Source: Lichenostomus cassidix
Lineage: Eukaryota; Chordata; Aves; Passeriformes; Meliphagidae
DNA: 64,000 nucleotides
Direction of reading: 5' to 3'
Assembly (NCBI GenBank): GCA_008360975.2
Contig: CM039193.1
Coordinates: 19,823,389 to 19,887,388, forward strand
The position numbers and the translations under genes were made by a program. This document shows positions 21,578 to 32,990 of the stretch, piece by piece. The number at the start of each line of letters is the position of its first letter. Position 1 is the stretch's first letter. Under the pieces are notes generated by a model. The model was not told the DNA's origin and did not search any database. It was given only the letters and a program-made list of their open reading frames with translations.

Positions 21578-24500
21578 AAAACACATTAAACAAAGAATAA
21601 TTTCTTGATTGATTTAATGGTAGAGATTCCATTTATCCGTAAGATTATGATCCATGTAAAAATACTAATGGAAGTACCATAAAATAACATTGGCTGCTCT
21701 ATGTGCATCACAGTGTTTAATAAAACTTATACATCATTTTCTCCCAATAAAAATGTTTTTGAAATAAAACACTGTTTAACCATATTCACATTTGCTGTCA
21801 ATCTGACCCACAGGAAAAAGAAGTCTGTGAATGAATTATGCAGTTCCACTAGGGAAAAGGAGATGGACCCTTTAGAGTACAATCTCTGGCTCTCTAAATC
21901 AGTTTAAAAATATTATTATTACTATTATCCAGCTTCTAGCTCTTTTACATTAGTAATTTCTATTTTACCCTAAATCAGTAGAATGTCAGCAGGCATTCTG
22001 GTTAAATTTGCTGCTGATTCCACAGGAAAAGTTATGATTAAATTATGATTAAATTATTAAATTATGTCAGTGTAGTCCTGACCTTGGCTATGAATTGGCT
22101 AAAAACGTGTATTGTGGGCGAAAAGTATGTATTAAGTTTTAGAAAACTTTGAATGGTGAGTCTTTTCCTTGTCCACAGACAAGAACAGTTTCTTTGTTTT
22201 AGTAGCTCACAGAGGGATCTAATGCTGGTAAGTGGATGCAGGAGGTGTGAAGGTCCCATGGGAAGCAGTGCCTCTTTGATGGCTGCTCCCACTTGGACAG
22301 GCTGTGGTGGTCCCTGGGCTGTGTCCCTGAAGGGCCATAGAAACAGGAGGCTGCTGTGGAGTGCATTCTTCCTTCCCTTCCCTGTCCCATTCATCCCATA
22401 AAAACAGGCTAAGTGTCTTAAATGGAGATCATAGCTCATCCCAGGTGTGTGAGTAATGGGAGTGGGGGATGCGTTGTCCTTGTGTCCAATAGATCAGTTC
22501 TAAACCAATGCTTCGGATCTTGTTTATTAACTTGTTGTGAGGATTAGAAGGGATTTTATGGATTTCTCCAAATTAAATTGTTTGGTTCAACTCCCTTTGC
22601 TAAAACTGTGCTTTAATTCAGGCATACAATGTATCCCAAGTTACCACAACGTTAGTATTTGTTGTTAATATTATCTATGCCTATATTAACATCAAGGCTG
22701 CTTTAGTTAAGCTGGTAAGAATATTCACACTTGATTTAAAAAAAGTTGTATGAACTAATTGGTTTTTGTTTGTTTTTCCTAAAAAGGAATAAAAAACATC
22801 ATCCTTGCAGCCCTGAAAACAAATCATGGGCTGCTTGATTGACTTTTAGTCACCACCATATGCTTTTTTCCTTAGCAAAGGGCAGTAGGAAATTGCTGCA
22901 TTACACAAGTGGAATTTAAAATGTTGCTGATGTACTTAAGGATGCTCTTTCCTGAGAAGAATCATTATGTATGACCATGCTCTTTAAAAATGTGATTACA
23001 ACAGTTGAGCAGATGGTAGACACTTGGGGTCAGCTCTAAGGAGATCTGTATTTACAGTGTATTAATAATGGTTTAAACTTTCTCATAAATAGATGTTGAT
23101 TAATTTTAAATCCATTTGTAGAAACCTAGCATTGCCAGACTATTTCCTGAAACCACAATACAAAGTATGATAAACACCATCCGTTAATCCAGACTAATGT
23201 ACTCCACACGTTAAAAAAATTCACTAAAAGGATTAATGTAATTTTTCAAACATGAAAAAAACCAGATTGTATATTTCATATATACTTCATGTGTAGAATT
23301 TTTGACAGTCAACTCTTTTCGTTAGATAGAATTATGTATTTGTATCCTTTGTTGTAACATACTTTCAAGTAATTTATATTTAATTTTATATTCTGTTTGG
23401 GATTTCTTCACCACTTTGTCACACAACTTGTTCATTCCATTGTGTGGAAAATAGATTAATCCAATCAGGTAAAACAGCAGGAGGAAAATTTAAGAAAAGC
23501 CTTTTTTAAAGGCAAGCGGACATAATTTTGCTGAAAATAAATAACATTAAATGGTGAGTCTTAACCTTAGGCATTTTTTAACCCTGTATTTTGAGTTTGG
23601 GTCATAAAACAGTACAGTGCGTTTCTGCAATCCTGACACCTCCTTGGAAGTCCCAACCTAAATGCTATTGGGCAGAAATATCCATCAGTTGATGTCAGTA
23701 GAGCCTTGTTGTGTTTCCAAGGGAGTGAAGAGGCTCAGAGTGCAGGTATCTAAAATATCTATGTCCATGCACACACAGACCTTTATGTGCACTTATAGAT
23801 ACTGTGGATTGAGCATATAAATGCACACAAAGATGTGTATGTTTGTATGCCTATTCATGCAAACACTAGTGCTCAGCAACTTTAACTGTCTGAAGTTTGA
23901 GGGCAACTAGATTAAAAATTCAACCAACAGTTGATATCACTTCACAATCCACACAAATATGAAAACCAAATTTGGAGTTACAACAGGATGATTTTATTTC
24001 CTTCATAAAAGTTTACGCAAGAGAGAGATGCTCCTCATCACAGCAATTCTTAAGCACTGGAGAATTTATAGGCAGAAAGAAAAAATAAAATTGATCTTCA
24101 ATAAGTCTGTGAGCTATCACTGTCTTGAAATGCTATGAAGTGGCATGCTTTAATATTGGAGCTAGAGGGTGAAGAAATGATGTTGAACTTTCAGCTTGAC
24201 TCCCACCAACAAAGTTTTGTGAATAATTTTTTGCATAAAAGTGTAGAACTGAGTAACTTCTTCTTTATAGCATTACCTTCCTTTTCATTGTTCCTTTGTT
24301 TCTGAAAGATAAAGCCCAGAAATTTCCCTCTGAGCAGTAAATATAGAAACTACAAATTTTGAAAATGTTTTACAAGGACTGTAGAATTGAAGCATCCTTA
24401 GCAAGGGCCTCTAAGCAGGGACAAAATTATTGGTTTTCATGTTTGATTGAAATCTTGTTGCTTGTGCACTGCACTTACTGTTCCAAACTCACATGTAAAT

Positions 24501-27201
24501 TTATTCCCTAGATCTGTGCTCTTACTGAAACAGATAAAACCAAAGAATGAGGGAAAGTTCAGAATGTGTGTAAATACCATTACACAGTCCAAGGAGCACA
24601 GTTCCAGGTGCCTTAAAAGGTATAGGAGAGACAGAAAGACTACTTCTTTGTCATTTTGAAGCTGTTGCTTTTGTAAAACATATTAATCCCAATCAATAAA
24701 GCAAATAATACAGATTTTAAAATCCCACTGAATTCAACCTGGTCAAGTCAAACATGGTGGACTTCAGGCTATGCCTATGTCCAGTTTGATTTTCAGCTCA
24801 GTATTCTCTGATCCTTATCTGCAGTTTCGACATGCTTAGACATATTCTGTTTTGGATGGCTAACACAACTTGTCAGAATATGAATGTAGAAATTGCCGTT
24901 CTCATGTCCATAATTCCTCCTGCTTTTTGAATTCTTTATAAATTGAATAAATTATCTAGGTAATCTTTGCCCCTTGTGCTTCATAATTCAAGTGTTCTAT
25001 ATACCATAACTGCACTTTCTAAAGCAGCATTGTATAAACTCTACAGCAGATGTACAATACCCCAGTATTGCCCCTCATACCTTTGCATTTCTTTCCTAAT
25101 GTTTTCCAGTGTCGCCAAGGACACATCCGTGCCTTACCCACGCGCTGCTGCCGTAACAACCCGTTCCCTGTCTGTCTGTTCACTATCCAGTTGTCCTTTC
25201 TCAAAATGTTTTCCTACGATGTTGCCAAAAATTTCATTCTGGTTTCTGGCCGTTGCTGCTTGTCTGCTTCATATTCTGTGTCCATGACAGAGAATCTTCC
25301 AGCTGACCAACTTCTGAGTCCTGAAGCCACAATGAAAAAAGGAGGGCTCCTGCATCAGCAAGCTCTGGGACAGGAACTTTCAGCAAGGTACATTTCAGGT
25401 CCCCAGAGTTATTTAAAATTGGGAAAATTAAACCACTTGTGTCTCACTATCATGAAACTTGTTCTTTGTATTCAGTCTTTCAAAAGTTTCTCCAGCTTGG
25501 CAGACAAAACTGCAAGCTCTCTTGCACATCCAATAAAAGCCCTTTGCAATATTTGCTTTATCTGTCACATATATGAGCTCTTTGTGATACATGCAAGAGT
25601 GGGACTGCTTTGGTTTCATTCCCAGTCTTGTCATGCTCAAATATAGGGAGTTCCTATTTACCCAAATACGCTATTTCCTGATATTCCCAACTTCAATTTT
25701 CCCCCAACCCTGTGCTTGCTTTGCCCAAATTTTCTTTTTTGAAAAGAACTATACTTAACTTCTACATGAAACTCACTGGCTAATCCTTCTAGGTTAACTT
25801 TGAGTAGATAAGTCAGAAGTCAATTTTTCATTCCTTAGCAAGCCTAAATTATTTTTATGCTTCTTAAGAATATTCATATCCTCTCAAACATATTCTGAAA
25901 TATTTAGATGTCGTTCTTGAATTGCCTTATTTTGAACACTTTCTGAGGGCTTGGTGTTCAGCAAATCTATTCTTTTTTTAAACCAATTACTAATAACAAT
26001 GCTAACCCTTCTGTTTGATTTATCAGCTGACACACTAAAGCACATTCCAGTTCTTTAATTTCCCCAGCATGTTTTGCTGTTCTGTACAGTATCTTCATTA
26101 CTGCTTGAATTTCTAAGTTGATTACTACATAAACCAACTATGTTAAAACAGCTTGTATTTTTGGAAGCATGGACAAACAGCATCAAGTACATCAGTGAAA
26201 TACTTCATAATGACCTCTTCTGTTACACTTCTTTTGGATCCATTAAAACTGTTTTAAATAGTAAGAGCCATAATAATAGAATAATAGGCAGCTCAAGGGA
26301 GCTCACAGTACGCCTGATGCTAAAGAAATTAATTTGCAGGTGTCCTTGATCCCTGAGTGCTTATTGCTGATGGCACTAAGTAGTGCTTGACTGGAGCATC
26401 CGTCTGCTGTTCAAGTCTCCAACACAGATATTTTTGCAGTACTTAGGAGCACTTACTCTTGCTCTTTTAATGGGAGATGGTGGCAAGAGCGTGAGAAGTT
26501 TCAGCAGTTTGCATCTGCTGAAGCAAAAAGGAAATGTTTGACTTTCTGCCCAGCATTGCTAAATACAGAAACTTGGAAAATAGGGATGTAAAAATACTCT
26601 TTCCCTTGAAAATGTTCAGTGATGCCATTTCCCAGGATATGTGGGTTGATTTTTGTTTTTAATAACATGGAGACAGGGTTTTTTTGGTGCTGAAATATGT
26701 GTGTTAGAATCAATTGTTTAATGTAGTCAGATGTAAATTGTAACTGGGAAGTGTAAAGACTTGGGTAGCTTCCCAGAGATCCAGCAATTAAAGAGCAACA
26801 TAATGGTACATTGATCATAGCTTGTGTTCTCTATATTCTTATCTCATGAAAATTTGGTGAACATGTCCTTTTAGAACTTTGAAAAACTGAATATTATAGG
26901 TACACTAAATAATACCTTATGCTGTTTAATACAGTGAAAAAAAAATACATTTCCATTGGCTTAGGCCTCAGTTCAGCAAAACACTTCAGTTTCTATTTAA
27001 TTTGATTTGCACAATAAAATCTTCCCTATATCAAATAAAGAGTAAGGGTAGCACTTATCTAGAGGTACATAGTGACTCAATTACATCTGGCTCAACTCTG
27101 CCTTTCAGCTAAAGTTGTTAAACTTTGCTAAAATATTGCAGTCAGGTTATTGAAACAGTTTAATTAATTTTAAACATTTACGTGTAAACACTGTAATCAT
27201 G
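21578..27201. other. long non-coding stretch
   Basis: About 5.6 kb with no recognised gene. An unusually long open frame of 198 codons lies on the plus strand at 25050-25646. Its conceptual product is Cys/Ser/Leu-rich with no motif I know, and there is no clear splice or promoter context. I treat it as unproven. Confidence 0.4.
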
Positions 27202-27347
27202 TGTCATGGCTCTGGGTAAGTGTGGTGGTCCGGAGTAACCCACACCACCCGTCACCAACAAGGACCAGTAAATTTCCCAGAAACAAGGTGGAAATGCCAC
27301 AGTCTGGATAAAGGGCAATTAAGAACAACTAGAACAATCTGCAAGTA
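27202..27347. other. unidentified sequence beside solo LTR
   Basis: It starts TGTCATGGCTCTGGG, reminiscent of some avian LTR starts, and includes a GTGTGG/CCACAC inverted pair at 27220-27245. It may belong to an older element that the solo LTR entered, but I found no partner end or target duplication. Confidence 0.25.
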
Positions 27348-27619
27348 CTCAGTTGTGGCTAGCACAGGTTTTTCCCACGAGAATTCTTGTATTTTATAAA
27401 TAAAGATAAAGTTTGGATGTTATTGGAACAGTGTCCCAGAACTTGGACAGTGCAGGCCTGGCCAATCAGGCTTGGGGGAAGGCTTCTGACTGACCAATCT
27501 GGGTGACTTTTGAGAACTCTATATACGTGATGAAATCAAAACAATAAAGGTCATTCCTTCTTGCCACTGAGAACTGGTGCCTTCATTACTCTGCTAGCTG
27601 CTCAACAGCAACACTCAGT
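27348..27619 (+). mobile_element. solo LTR with 6-bp target duplication
   Basis: The LTR body is 27354-27613 (260 bp), beginning TGTGGCTAGC and ending AGCAACA. It is bracketed by perfect CTCAGT copies at 27348-27353 and 27614-27619. Inside are a TATATA box at 27520-27525 and a poly-A signal AATAAA at 27543-27548, both in plus orientation. No internal retroviral sequence remains, so it is a recombination-derived solo LTR. A 6-bp duplication fits a class II (ERVK/beta- or alpha-like) integrase. Confidence 0.8.
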
Positions 27620-27867
27620 TTCTGCCTGTGTGTTGTTTCGGTGTTTTCTGGGGTTTTAACCCTGTTTGATGCTATGAGTGTTCTCAAACCATGCAGGTGT
27701 CTATAACTTTTTAGAGTGACAGTGACAGTCTGCTGCCATTTAACATGGCAGAGGTGTGTGGCTGTGTGACATGTTTGGGTTCAGACCATGGCCCAGAGCT
27801 GGTCCTGGGGTATACCGGACTTTTTTCCTGATTTTGGACTTTTTCCTAAATTGAGTTTGTAAGAAGG

Positions 27868-28166
27868 TTGGAAAGGGACTTGTCAGAAGGACTTGTAGTG
27901 ATAGGACGAGGGTGAATAGCCTTACACTGAAGGAGAAAAGGTTTAGGTTAGATACTGGGAGGAAATTCTTGGCTATAGTGGTGGGGAGGCCCTGGCACAA
28001 GGTGCTCAGAGAAGCTGTGGCTCCCCCTGGATCCCTGGAAGTGTCCAAGACCAGGTCGGACATCGGGGCTTGGAGCAAGCTGGGATAGTGGGAGGCGTCC
28101 CTGCCCACGGCAGAGGGTGGAATGAAATGAGTTTGAAGGTCCCTTGAAACTCATTCTGTGATTGCA
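27868..28166 (+). repeat. CR1 LINE 3' region (~300 bp)
   Basis: Plus orientation, with TAGTGATAGGACGAGGGTGA, TTTAGGTTAGATACTGGGAG, GGCCCTGGCACAAGGTGC, CCCTGGATCCCTGGAAGTGT and a terminal TCATTCTGTGATTG. This is the standard avian CR1 tail, 5'-truncated. Confidence 0.93.
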
Positions 28167-30197
28167 TAAGTCCGTCATTTCTTTGAGTCCCAAAACTAAG
28201 TCAAGAAACTCAACATCCCTTAAGCTTTTCTTCTTTCTGAAGACCTGAGCTCATATTTGTCACAAAAGTTTTTTGGTTTAGTTCCTGTTCATTGTGGGTG
28301 CATTAGGAAATCTCCAATTTGGAAGAAAGTACAATTTTTGTCAGGAGGGTCTATAGACATGAGCAGTAGCACTGCAGGTCTGCACAGCCTGTGGAGCATG
28401 AGGAGCAGCTCCCTGTGTCTAATGCCCAGCTGCTTGGCGCTACCTTTGTTTTTTATAGCAAATAACCTTTGGCAGAATAACGTTGGTGGCTATGTGGTAG
28501 TGCACACACCTACTATATATAGCACAGTCCTTTTAGTCGCTCATTAGTAATTTCCTGCGTGGTGGATGCAGCATTCAGATGAAACTAAGGCACATAAATC
28601 TGACTCGCTTTATTAGGATAGGAAAAATCCTAAGTATGTTGCAGCAGAAATTCAGTCTAATGCAAGTAACAGCTGAAAGTGTTCTTTAAATTCCATGGAG
28701 ATTTGACTTTTAGAACAATTTTGGGGGATCAGAGCACTACGCAGTCTGAAAGCAAAAGCAAAGTATATGAGTGCCTTCATTGTTGGCCCAGATGGCATGA
28801 CTTAATTAAATAAAATATCTGTGCTGCGTATGTGTTGATGTCTGACACTAGCCCTGGGCCAGGCTTGCAAATAACTGTGGTTTGCTAACGTGTGGCTTTT
28901 CAAACAAAATCTGTATTAGCGCTCATGAGCCGTGAGTAGTAATGTGGCCTGGGCTGGAGGCACAAGCTGGGTACTGAGTGATGAACAGAGCAAGGCTTGA
29001 AGGAGGAATTCATCAGCCTTTTGGAGACGGTACATTTGAGATGGAATGTACTTACACTGACATCCTAGAAATCGGCCAGAGGAAAAAAATTGAGCATCAC
29101 TACTAATAGTTTTTAACTTTTAGGTATACTAAGACCTTGGCTGGCAGCTGTTTTCTTTCAGTGGGGAGCCAGGACACAGAGGAGAAGGGTAGGAATAAGA
29201 TGATCTTGTGATCCAGCAGATTCAGGACCAAGGTGGGTGTGTGGGTAGGGTGTGGAGGTGGCACCAAGGCACCAAGTTTGCCTCAAACTCCTGATTTCAC
29301 CCGGTCCCCAGGTGTCCCTCCTCAGTCCTGGGGTCAGTGAGGGATGGCCAGGGGCAGTCACCAGGGGATGTGCTAGAGAACCATGGCATCCTGCTCCCTG
29401 CAGTGGCATTCCTCAGTGGCGCCGTCCACCACCAGCATTTGGACAAGGGATGGATACCCAGGGAAGCAGAGGCTTGGGACCGCCAAAGTGGTGGTGTTTT
29501 TCCCTCCATTTCCCCAATGGTAAATATCAAGGTTCTACTTTGAGCTATAAAGAGAGAAGTTACTGTGAAAAGATGCTGTCTGAGGAGCAAAAACAGACAG
29601 TGTATTCATGTCTAGACTAAAGCATGTGCAAGTTTCCAGGTTGGAAAAAAGGTCCAAAGAGAAGTGCTGAAAGAAGACTAAGTAAAAGTTACCCCTGGCA
29701 CCTGCAGCACAGTGAGAATGTGAATGACGTAGCTCAAGTAGGGGAGGTGGGGAGAAATCCATGGGGGGCTGGTGGAAGAATGGGCAGGAGAAGCAACTTG
29801 CAGCAGACAGCAACAGGGATCCAGGGGTCATTGATGTGGATGTTTGTTGTAATACAAAATTGCCATAACTATGATTTTCTTAAATTATTTTAGTTAATAA
29901 ATGGGGTTGTAATCCTGCATAGTAGACATACGCTGGCTGTTACCTGGCAAGATTTTGGCTTTGCAAATGAATCTTACACCGGGCACCTGTTTTTGCACTC
30001 AAGAGTTGTGGAATCTGGTCCTTTATATTAAATTTAGCTTTTTCCCATGTTTTATTTTCCCTCCTATGAATTTCAAGAAGGCTTTATCTTTCAGTTCTGA
30101 AATCTGGCCTATCAGTGCTTGCAAACTGAAGCACAAGTGTTGTTGTGGTTCAGAATGGATCTTCTGTTAATGGATCTGACTAAATGCTTCCAAAATC
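28167..30197. other. non-coding stretch
   Basis: No gene recognised. The section near 29150-29620 is more GC-rich and holds overlapping open frames on both strands (up to 122 codons). None has a known domain. Confidence 0.45.
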
Positions 30198-30280
30198 TCA
30201 TAGAATCATAGAATCACAGGATGGCTTGGGTTGGAAGTGATCTTAAAGATCATCCAGTTTCAATCCCCTGGGATGGGTAG
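30198..30280 (-). repeat. CR1 LINE 3' tail
   Basis: Reverse complement of the CR1 terminus: TCATAGAATCATAGAATCAC, then TTGGGTTGGAAGTGATCTTA. The body beyond ~30270 is diverged. The copy is on the minus strand and 5'-truncated. Confidence 0.9.
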
Positions 30281-32869
30281 GGTCCAAGACTATCTTTTGG
30301 GGAATATGTGTACGCAGATTCCAGATCTATCCAAACGGAGTCATTAGTCTAAAACCACACTTTTAATTACAGTAATCTGACATAAGGTGCTGAGGCATGT
30401 TGTTTCAATGGTATCCAAAAAGGATTTCATTTCCTACTAAAAAGTTGTACATCTCTTGAGTTAAGCAGAGCCTGTTGCATCACATCATCTGGAAACTGAG
30501 CCATTATTTTTTGGTACTCAAGCATTTATATCACTTGTAAGGAATATTGAAAAATCTAAGATATTTCATCTTGGAGCACATTTCCTTTGTAGCTATTAAT
30601 GCCCTTTTACTCAGATAAATAATTAATATCTGGTCACACTTTGTAGCTGATAACAAAATTTTAAAAAACAGTTTTTCAGCAGGGAGAGAAAACAGCATTT
30701 GTGTTGAGTTTTCCATCTTTGTCCATTCTCACTGGGGTGATTTGGTTTGCAATTCCCACTCATTAAAACCTGGAACATGTGCCTTGCTTAACACATTTGC
30801 CTAAATCGCATTGGCTTAAACATACTTTAACCCTAGATTTAAAGGACTATTAAAGGTTTTTTTAACAATATAACTTAGAATCAATTAAGGAAGAAACAGG
30901 TTATGCTTCAATGCTCCAACTATGTGGATTAAAAAGAAATTCTGACTTGGAGGGAAGAATGCAAGAGAAGGCTGCCTTGAGGCTGCCTTACTGTAAGAGC
31001 TGACAGGTCAATGCATACTTTAGTGCTTGCTAATTGACTTTTTTCAACAGAAAGCTGAACTGATCATGGCAACTCCCTCACCACACAGCACACATGCATA
31101 ATCGAATAAAACATGCCTCACCCTCCTGCACTTTTTCTCAACTCTGGTTCCTGGAAAATTGGGTAAGGAAGTGTTTTATAACAGGGCGGATCTGCGCATT
31201 GTTTGTAAACAGCAGTAAAATGAAAGACAGTTCAACAATATTGAAGAGGGATGGTGCAAGCATCCTGGTGTGATGTGTGTGATATGAGAACATCCTATAC
31301 AAAAGATATAATAACGTATATAATTATTAATATAGAATAATAACAAGTAATACTATATTATAATAGCATATAATAATAGCATCTCTAAATATTCAATAAA
31401 TATCTACAAGAGGGTCTGTGGATCAGAGCTTTTAACCATTTTTCCACCTGAGATGATTTACTTTCCCCTTTCCTCAAGTCTCTAATTTTTTATTTACTAG
31501 TACAACATTCAGTATTTCACTCTAGCCCAAATAATATTAAAAGTTGATTCAAGAAGGGCAACACTGTCAGGTTTTACATGGATTGGTGGCCACTTCTTCC
31601 CTCAGGTATGTTAATAGTATCACTATCTCTATTTTGAGAGCTAAAGATAAAATAAAGAGCTGAAATTTAAAAAATCAGATTGTTAGCCAAAAAAACCGAA
31701 CAACCCATAATCCTGTCCTTCGCATTCTAAATATTCAAATTTGTAATGTGATATTGCATAATTCAGCTGAGCCAGAATAGCACCTTGTTTCTGCTATGAG
31801 TCTTTGACTATAATTATAACACTATCATAGCTCTTTTCTGCCTAGCAAAGGATGAGTTTTTTGGCCATTTCTTTTCAGGCAAAGGACCTGCTGGCATCAG
31901 ATGCAGAGCATCAAGGGCCTGGAGGCACTTGTCTGCTTCTTCAGAATACCAGTGAATTTCTCAAACAAATCTCTCCAAAGATTTTGCAGAGCCTAAACCC
32001 AGTCTTTGAACACATAAACTGGTTTTTCTTTCCTTTTTCTCTGGAGCTATCAAGGTAGTATGGTACAGCTCTTTTTCTTTAAGTCCTGGGTAATGGAGGG
32101 TGGCTCTCAAAATCATTAACATGTCATTTCACGTGTAGTAAACTCCAGAATTTGGGCTGCAAAGTGATTTTATCATGTTTCTGCAGCCTGCTGTCCATGA
32201 CACTGAGCTACAGATTAGTGAAATAATTCTGCAATATTTGGGATATGATAGTGGCTTGGCTTTGATTTTTTTCACTGGTTAGCTTTGATACTTGGTAAGA
32301 AGTACTGCAATGAGGCCCAACATTAATGAGATTACTGTAGAAGAGTTGTGATGAGCAAGCAGAAGCTTGCAGCATGAAAACTGTATGGCAGAGGGGGAAA
32401 AAAAGGCTTTGAACTAGAATTAGTTTTCTAGTTTTTTTTTTTTACTGAAACACTAACTAACAAAAATATTTGCAATTTGTAATTCAGATTTGGATCTGCT
32501 CCACAGGTGCAGCCATGGAGTGTGGAGTTGGATTATTATAACGATACATAGATAAATAATATATATTAAATATTTACAGTTCTCTGCCCCATCCTGGGTA
32601 CTTGGGTGCCAAGAGCAGTGTCACTGCAGGAGCACAGGGTCCGGAAGAGAAGGTCTCTGGGTGAGCCCTGTGAGTGGGGCTGCACTGACACCACTATGGA
32701 CACTGAACCTCATGAATTTAAAGCTAGTCTGGACTGGATTGAAGCCAACACAAGTTGTTTTGTGTGGGCATGCAAATCTTTTCTGTTAAGGCTGGTTTGT
32801 TCAGCCAGGTTTGAGATGGCTCATTGAGTTGGGAGCAGCTTATGATAGTCTTACATTTCATTAAATTTC
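30281..32869. other. non-coding stretch with AT-rich zone
   Basis: No gene recognised. A degenerate TA/AAT-rich tract occupies about 31305-31380. No open frame has a recognisable product. Confidence 0.5.
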
Positions 32870-32990
32870 CACAGAATCACAAAATATCCTGACTTGGAAG
32901 GCACCCGCAAGGATCATCGAGTCCAAGCCTTCAGTGAATGGCCCATAGAGGGATCGAGCTTTAGAGCAGCATTATCGACTTTGATGGATC
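32870..32990 (-). repeat. TguSINE1-like SINE (tRNA head, CR1 tail)
   Basis: On the minus strand a GCTCGATCCC B-box-like segment is followed by TATGGGCCATTCACTGAAGG, TTGGACTCGATGATCCTTGC and a CR1-type end TTTTGTGATTCTGT. That order, a tRNA-Ile-like part joined to a CR1 3' tail, is what I know of the passerine SINE TguSINE1. The tRNA-like half is poorly preserved, and a plain CR1 copy is the alternative. Confidence 0.65.
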
